Origin: Variovorax paradoxus
GTDB taxonomy: Bacteria; Pseudomonadota; Gammaproteobacteria; Burkholderiales; Burkholderiaceae_C
Assembly (NCBI RefSeq): GCF_009498455.1
Contig: NZ_CP045644.1
Coordinates: 5,893,001 to 5,957,000 of the forward strand
Length of the DNA stretch: 64,000 nt
Direction: 5' to 3'
Numbering within the stretch: the stretch's first letter is position 1; each line of letters opens with the position of its first letter. A program made the translations under genes and the position numbers. The notes beneath the pieces are model-generated. The model was not told where the DNA came from. It did no database searches and was given only the letters and a program-made list of their open reading frames with translations. Positions 60,608 to 64,000 of the stretch are shown here, in pieces.

Positions 60608-61763
60608 GCGTGGGGGTTGTCGTGTTCAACACGGTGTATTTGCACAGCGGCCCGGTCTCGGGGTCGTTGCCCTGGTAAGTGATGATGGCGTTCGCCGGCA
60701 CGGAGGCCGTGCCGTACGCCTCGAAGCAGGACGCGTGCACGCGCTGGCAGGCCGGGTCCCGATGGAAGGCTTCGAGCGCCGCGATCTCCGCGCCCGTGGC
60801 GCCGCCCACGCGCCACGACTGCTCCAGCACGCCCGAGCGCCAGTCGCCGCGGCCGTCGAGTCCCTGCGCCACGTCGTAGTTCACGCGCGAGGCGAAGAAG
60901 CCGGGGTAGCAATCGATCACCGCGCGGTGGTAGCGGCGCGCCTGCTCGATCGCGCGGCGCAGCGGCGGCGGTGGATCGACGGCGGCCAGCAGCGCATCGA
61001 AGTCGCCGCGCACGAGCAGCAGGTCGGAGCCGCCGTAGACCTCTTCGCCGGTGTTGTCGCGCGTGAGGCGCTGCGCGCCGCAGTAGCTCACGACGCGCTG
61101 CGCCACGATGAGCTGCCCGACGCTGCAGGTGTTCGGCTGCTCGAGGTTGGTTTCGAGCACGAGCCCGTGGGCGGCGATCTCGCGGTCGTCCATCGCGTCG
61201 AGGCCGCGCTCGAGCGCATCGATGCTGTCGACCACCTGCTGCCCTCGCCCGCCCGTGGCGGTCACGGATTTCAGGCGCGCGCGGCCGATGTCGAGCAGCG
61301 CACGGCCGGCGACGCGCGCCTCGTCGAGGCTGAAGCAGGTGAAGCCGGGCAAGGCGGCGTCGGCAATCTCCACCGCAAGCCGCGCCGACCAGCCCAGGGG
61401 CCGCACGGCGTCGGTGCCGACGAGCGGATGGGTGATCGCCTTGGTGGCGACAAAGGCATGCGGCACCACGCCGCCGAAGAGGTCGTCCACGCCGGCGATG
61501 CCCATGGCGCGCGCCTGGTGCGGATCGGTAAGCGTGTCGCTCGGCACGAAATAAAGCGGCGCGGAGTGCGGCTGGGCGGCGTCGTACGCGCCCGCGAACT
61601 CCCAGCCCTGGAGCGCCGCCAGGCGCTGTGCAAAGTTGGCGCGCGTGGCGTGCTCGTGTTCGCTGCAGTAGCCCTTCAGACTCACGTCCCAGGTGACGAC
61701 GCGGCGCGGCGTTGATCGCATGGCGGACGCGTGGGCCATGACGGTGTTCAGGCGCAGGTCCAT
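60591..61763 (-). CDS. DUF3182-family protein
   Basis: A 390-residue protein matching DUF3182 from memory: VVTWDVSLKGYCSEHEHATRANFAQRLAALQGWEFAG near the start, FVPSDTLTDPHQARAMGIAGVDDLFGGVVPHAFVATKAITHPLV, and a C-terminal AIITYQGNDPETGPLCKYT. Some members have been suggested to be ATP-grasp-like; I cannot confirm this here. It is translated with the alpha/beta hydrolase downstream. A stress-related role is only a guess from neighbours. Confidence 0.8.
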   Translation of the reverse strand: MDLRLNTVMAHASAMRSTPRRVVTWDVSLKGYCSEHEHATRANFAQRLAALQGWEFAGAYDAAQPHSAPLYFVPSDTLTDPHQARAMGIAGVDDLFGGVVPHAFVATKAITHPLVGTDAVRPLGWSARLAVEIADAALPGFTCFSLDEARVAGRALLDIGRARLKSVTATGGRGQQVVDSIDALERGLDAMDDREIAAHGLVLETNLEQPNTCSVGQLIVAQRVVSYCGAQRLTRDNTGEEVYGGSDLLLVRGDFDALLAAVDPPPPLRRAIEQARRYHRAVIDCYPGFFASRVNYDVAQGLDGRGDWRSGVLEQSWRVGGATGAEIAALEAFHRDPACQRVHASCFEAYGTASVPANAIITYQGNDPETGPLCKYTVLNTTTPTHADTP

Positions 61764-61770
61764 CGGGGCC

Positions 61771-62037
61771 TCAGGCGTCGCCCTTCTTGCCCTTGTCGTT
61801 GTCCGCGTCGTCCGAAGGCAGCTTGACCTTCGTGACGGTCACCGACACCGGGTCGCTGGCCGGGAACGACTCTTCCACGCCGCTGTCGAGCGCTTCTTCG
61901 CTGGAGGGTTGGGGCGTGGGCTTGGCGGCGTCGGCCGGTGGCTTGCCGTGGTTCTCGGACGTGGGAAACGGAAACTTCTCCGGCGGGTTGCTGTCCGGGC
62001 TCGCCGGCTTCGGGTCGGGGGTCTGCTTCGAAGTCAT
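61771..62037 (-). CDS. Small disordered 'ESFPASDP' protein
   Basis: An 88-residue hydrophilic, Pro/Asp/Lys-rich protein. EEALDSGVEESFPASDPVSVTV is a motif common to small Burkholderiales proteins of unknown, probably stress-linked, function. ATG 62037 with AGGAG upstream. It lies 7 bases upstream of DUF3182, so probably co-transcribed. Confidence 0.75.
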   Translation of the reverse strand: MTSKQTPDPKPASPDSNPPEKFPFPTSENHGKPPADAAKPTPQPSSEEALDSGVEESFPASDPVSVTVTKVKLPSDDADNDKGKKGDA

Positions 62038-62194
62038 GGGGTCTCCTTGGTGCGATGCACACGGGCTCACATGGCTGCCTCCTCCGGGTTGGCGGCTGCA
62101 GTGTCTTCATGTTCCGCCGATCGCGCGGCGTGCCGGTCGGAGGGCACAGCGCCTGCGCGTGGGACCTGTCTGGCGCGCGGGTGCGCGCCCGGCG

Positions 62195-62797
62195 TCATCG
62201 CCGTCCCGGCAGGCGAAGGCGCGCACCCGGCGTGGTCGCGATGCCGAACGCGTCGTGGCACTGCGCCAGGAACAGCGCATGGCGCCGCGCGGTCTGCGTG
62301 CCGCTGCAGTCCCGCGGCACCACCACCTCGAGCCCGCGCATGCGCGCGTCGAGCGCGGTGGCCAGCACGCACTGGTCGCTCGCCACACCGGTGACGACCA
62401 GCCGGCGCACCTGCAACACGCCCAGCAGCTGTTCGAGCGGCGTGCCCACGAAAGCCGACTGCTGCGGCTTGAGCACGAAGTAATCGTCGTGGGCCGGCAG
62501 CAGCCCGGCGGTGACGGCGGCCCCGGCACCGCCGCAGGCCAGCGAGAGTTCGGCCAGCGCTGCGAAGTCGGAGCGCCAGCGGCCCCGGTTGTCATTGGCG
62601 TAGATCACCGGCACGCCGCGCGCCTTGCAGCGCCGCGCGAGCGAGGCGATGCGCGGCGCGATGGCCGCGGCGGCGGGCAGCAGCTTGCCGGCGTCGGGAA
62701 AGTCCCAGCAGCTGATCATGTCGACGATGAGCAGAGCCGTCGCGCCCCGTGCCGTTTCCACCGCCAGCGGGGACGGCGGGCCATGGGCAACGCTCAC
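62195..62797 (-). CDS. Isochorismatase-family cysteine hydrolase
   Basis: A 200-residue cysteine hydrolase. The triad is visible: Asp26 in ALLIVDMISCWDF, Lys in FVLKPQQSAF, and nucleophile Cys in GVASDQCVLATALDARMRG, with the cis-peptide in VTGVASD. Members cleave amides or isochorismate-like ethers; the substrate is unknown. The start overlaps a small membrane protein gene by 4 bases. Confidence 0.9.
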   Translation of the reverse strand: MSVAHGPPSPLAVETARGATALLIVDMISCWDFPDAGKLLPAAAAIAPRIASLARRCKARGVPVIYANDNRGRWRSDFAALAELSLACGGAGAAVTAGLLPAHDDYFVLKPQQSAFVGTPLEQLLGVLQVRRLVVTGVASDQCVLATALDARMRGLEVVVPRDCSGTQTARRHALFLAQCHDAFGIATTPGARLRLPGRR

Positions 62798-63042
62798 GGC
62801 GTGCTGCGTGGGGGCGGCGTTTCAGCAGCCGGTGCGGTGGGGGCCGGTGCCGTCTGCGGCACGGTCTGCGCCGCAAGCGGCGTGGCGTCGATCGAGGGCG
62901 CTTCGCCGCGCTTGTCGACCGCGTAGAAATACAGCAGTGCGCCCAGGAACACCAGCAACGCCACCCCCACGCCATAACGGAAAAGGCGTGCGTTGTCGTG
63001 GTCGTCGCGGCGGGCCTGTCGCTTGGCGTGGGTTGAGTTCAT
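62794..63042 (-). CDS. Small single-pass membrane protein
   Basis: An 82-residue protein: a basic N-terminus (MNSTHAKRQARRDDHDNARLF), one TM helix (YGVGVALLVFLGALLYFYAV) and a Pro/Ala/Thr-rich tail. ATG 63042 is chosen; a longer frame upstream is not protein-like. The stop overlaps the isochorismatase-like gene start (ATGA), so they are coupled. No family recognised. Confidence 0.7.
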   Translation of the reverse strand: MNSTHAKRQARRDDHDNARLFRYGVGVALLVFLGALLYFYAVDKRGEAPSIDATPLAAQTVPQTAPAPTAPAAETPPPRSTP

Positions 63043-63241
63043 GGGCGATGTCCTGTCGTCGTTGTGATGCCCCGGTGTCCCGCCGCCGCAGGGGCGCCCG
63101 CATCGGCAGCGGCTGCATCGTGGTGTAGGAAATTTCCGCCTCTTGCAAGCCCATGCGGGACGGCCCACCCGGCCTTGGCCCACACGAAGACCGGACACTT
63201 GGCCGCTGCGTCACGGCGCCAGAGCGGGCACAACCGAGGGC

Positions 63242-64000
63242 ATGGCCCGTTCCAACGACACATCCACGTCCGCGCCCCTGGCGACCTACCGGGCGAAGCG
63301 CGACTTCACCGCCACCACCGAACCCGCCGAGGGCGGCAAGCCGCAGCCTCACGCACCGGCCTTCGTGATCCAGAAGCATGCGGCGCGCCGGCTGCACTAC
63401 GACTTCCGGCTCGAACTCGACGGCGTGCTGGTGTCGTGGGCCGTGCCCAAGGGGCCGAGCCTCGACCCGGCGCAAAAGCGCATGGCCGTGCACGTGGAAG
63501 ACCATCCGCTGTCGTATGCCGGCTTCGAAGGCACCATTCCCGAAGGCCACTACGGCGCGGGCGAGGTCATCGTGTGGGACCGCGGCACCTGGGAGCCCGT
63601 GGGCGATCCGCGCAAGGGCCTGGCCGCGGGCAAGCTCGCGTTCCGGCTGCACGGCGAAAAGCTCGAAGGCCTGTGGGAACTCATCAAGATCGCCCGGGGC
63701 GGCGAGCGGCAGGAGCCCTGGCTGCTGTTCAAGAAGCGCGACGACTTCGCGCGCTCGCATGCGGCGTACGACGTGGTGTCGGCGCTGCCCGACAGCGTGG
63801 GCGGTGCGCCGGCGGCCCGGCGCACTTCGCGCACCACGGCGAAAACCAGCAAGCAGACGAAGGCGAGCGCCAAGGCCGCGTCGGGCGCGCCTGCAACAGG
63901 CGCGGTGAAGGCGCGCCTGCCCGCCACGCTCTCGCCGCAGCTCGCAACGCTGGCCAGCGGCGTGCCCGAAGGCGCGCCCGGCGACTGGATCTACGAGATC
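63242..64000 (+). CDS. ligD: DNA ligase D, N-terminal part
   Basis: The frame is open from ATG 63242 to the window end (253 codons), so only the N-terminus is present. Residues about 20-165 form the LigD 3'-phosphoesterase domain: FVIQKHAARRLHYDFRLELDGVLVSWAVPKGPS, VHVEDHPLSYAGFEGTIPEGHYGAGEVIVWD and the metal/catalytic His-Asp set. After a Lys/Ala/Ser-rich linker, LPATLSPQLATL begins the ligase domain. LigD works with Ku in non-homologous end joining; no ku gene is in the window. Confidence 0.92.
   Translation, partial: MARSNDTSTSAPLATYRAKRDFTATTEPAEGGKPQPHAPAFVIQKHAARRLHYDFRLELDGVLVSWAVPKGPSLDPAQKRMAVHVEDHPLSYAGFEGTIPEGHYGAGEVIVWDRGTWEPVGDPRKGLAAGKLAFRLHGEKLEGLWELIKIARGGERQEPWLLFKKRDDFARSHAAYDVVSALPDSVGGAPAARRTSRTTAKTSKQTKASAKAASGAPATGAVKARLPATLSPQLATLASGVPEGAPGDWIYEI

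Overview
The DNA is uniformly GC-rich and carries gene families typical of the Burkholderiales: several orphan Bug-type receptors, MexEF-type efflux, a taurine dissimilation locus, DUF3182 and 'ESFPASDP' stress proteins, and LigD. I read it as a Comamonadaceae chromosome, Variovorax-like. The genus is inference; there is no rRNA in the window.

Layout. (1) 1-4985: RND efflux operon (adaptor tail, permease, outer-membrane lipoprotein). (2) 4982-10707: copper module, with copA, a glutaredoxin-like protein, a 2Fe-2S flavoprotein reductase, cueR, a CopZ-like chaperone and a His-rich exported protein; two matching CueR-type promoters precede copA and the chaperone gene. (3) 10961-16705: leftward operon of ABC uptake genes, a TauD-type dioxygenase and an aldehyde dehydrogenase, diverging from a Crp/Fnr regulator. 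(4) 16882-34672: an apparently complete taurine pathway. TauABC imports taurine, TauXY deaminates it to sulfoacetaldehyde, Xsc and Pta yield acetyl phosphate then acetyl-CoA, SorAB oxidises sulfite, and TauE and a TauZ-like protein may export sulfite or sulfate. A MocR-type TauR diverges from tauA. A cobS-cobT-like AAA+/VWA pair sits between sorAB and tauXY. (5) 35014-42820: two small catabolic clusters, one with a divergent adenosine-deaminase-like protein and a Bug receptor, the other with a HAD hydrolase, Bug receptor, D-hydroxyamino-acid lyase-like enzyme and RidA, both with LysR regulators.

(6) 42829-48759 is the most unusual part: a less GC-rich island of short genes, mostly on the minus strand, each followed at its stop codon by a related 25-35 bp imperfect palindrome. 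Five consecutive modules have a period of 325-390 bp, one 90-101 residue ORF each, and all palindromes in the same orientation. The array runs away from a 207-residue catalytic-domain-only tyrosine recombinase (48089-48712). The architecture is that of an integron cassette array, without a recognisable IntI or canonical attC cores. Cargo includes a barstar-like immunity protein, a SWIB protein, an EF-Tu domain III-like protein and a methyltransferase.

(7) 48995-54509: an acyl-CoA ligase/SDR/thioredoxin-fold isomerase/Bug/nitronate-monooxygenase operon diverging from an HxlR regulator, with two 17-bp operator-like palindromes between them. (8) 54922-58710: an exported M20 peptidase, a small ORF, gene-poor DNA, and a tRNA-Gly(CCC) with a broken DUF4102-type integrase at its 3' side, a scar of an integrated element. 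(9) 58760-64000: small conserved proteins, an alpha/beta hydrolase, DUF3182, an isochorismatase-like hydrolase and the start of ligD.
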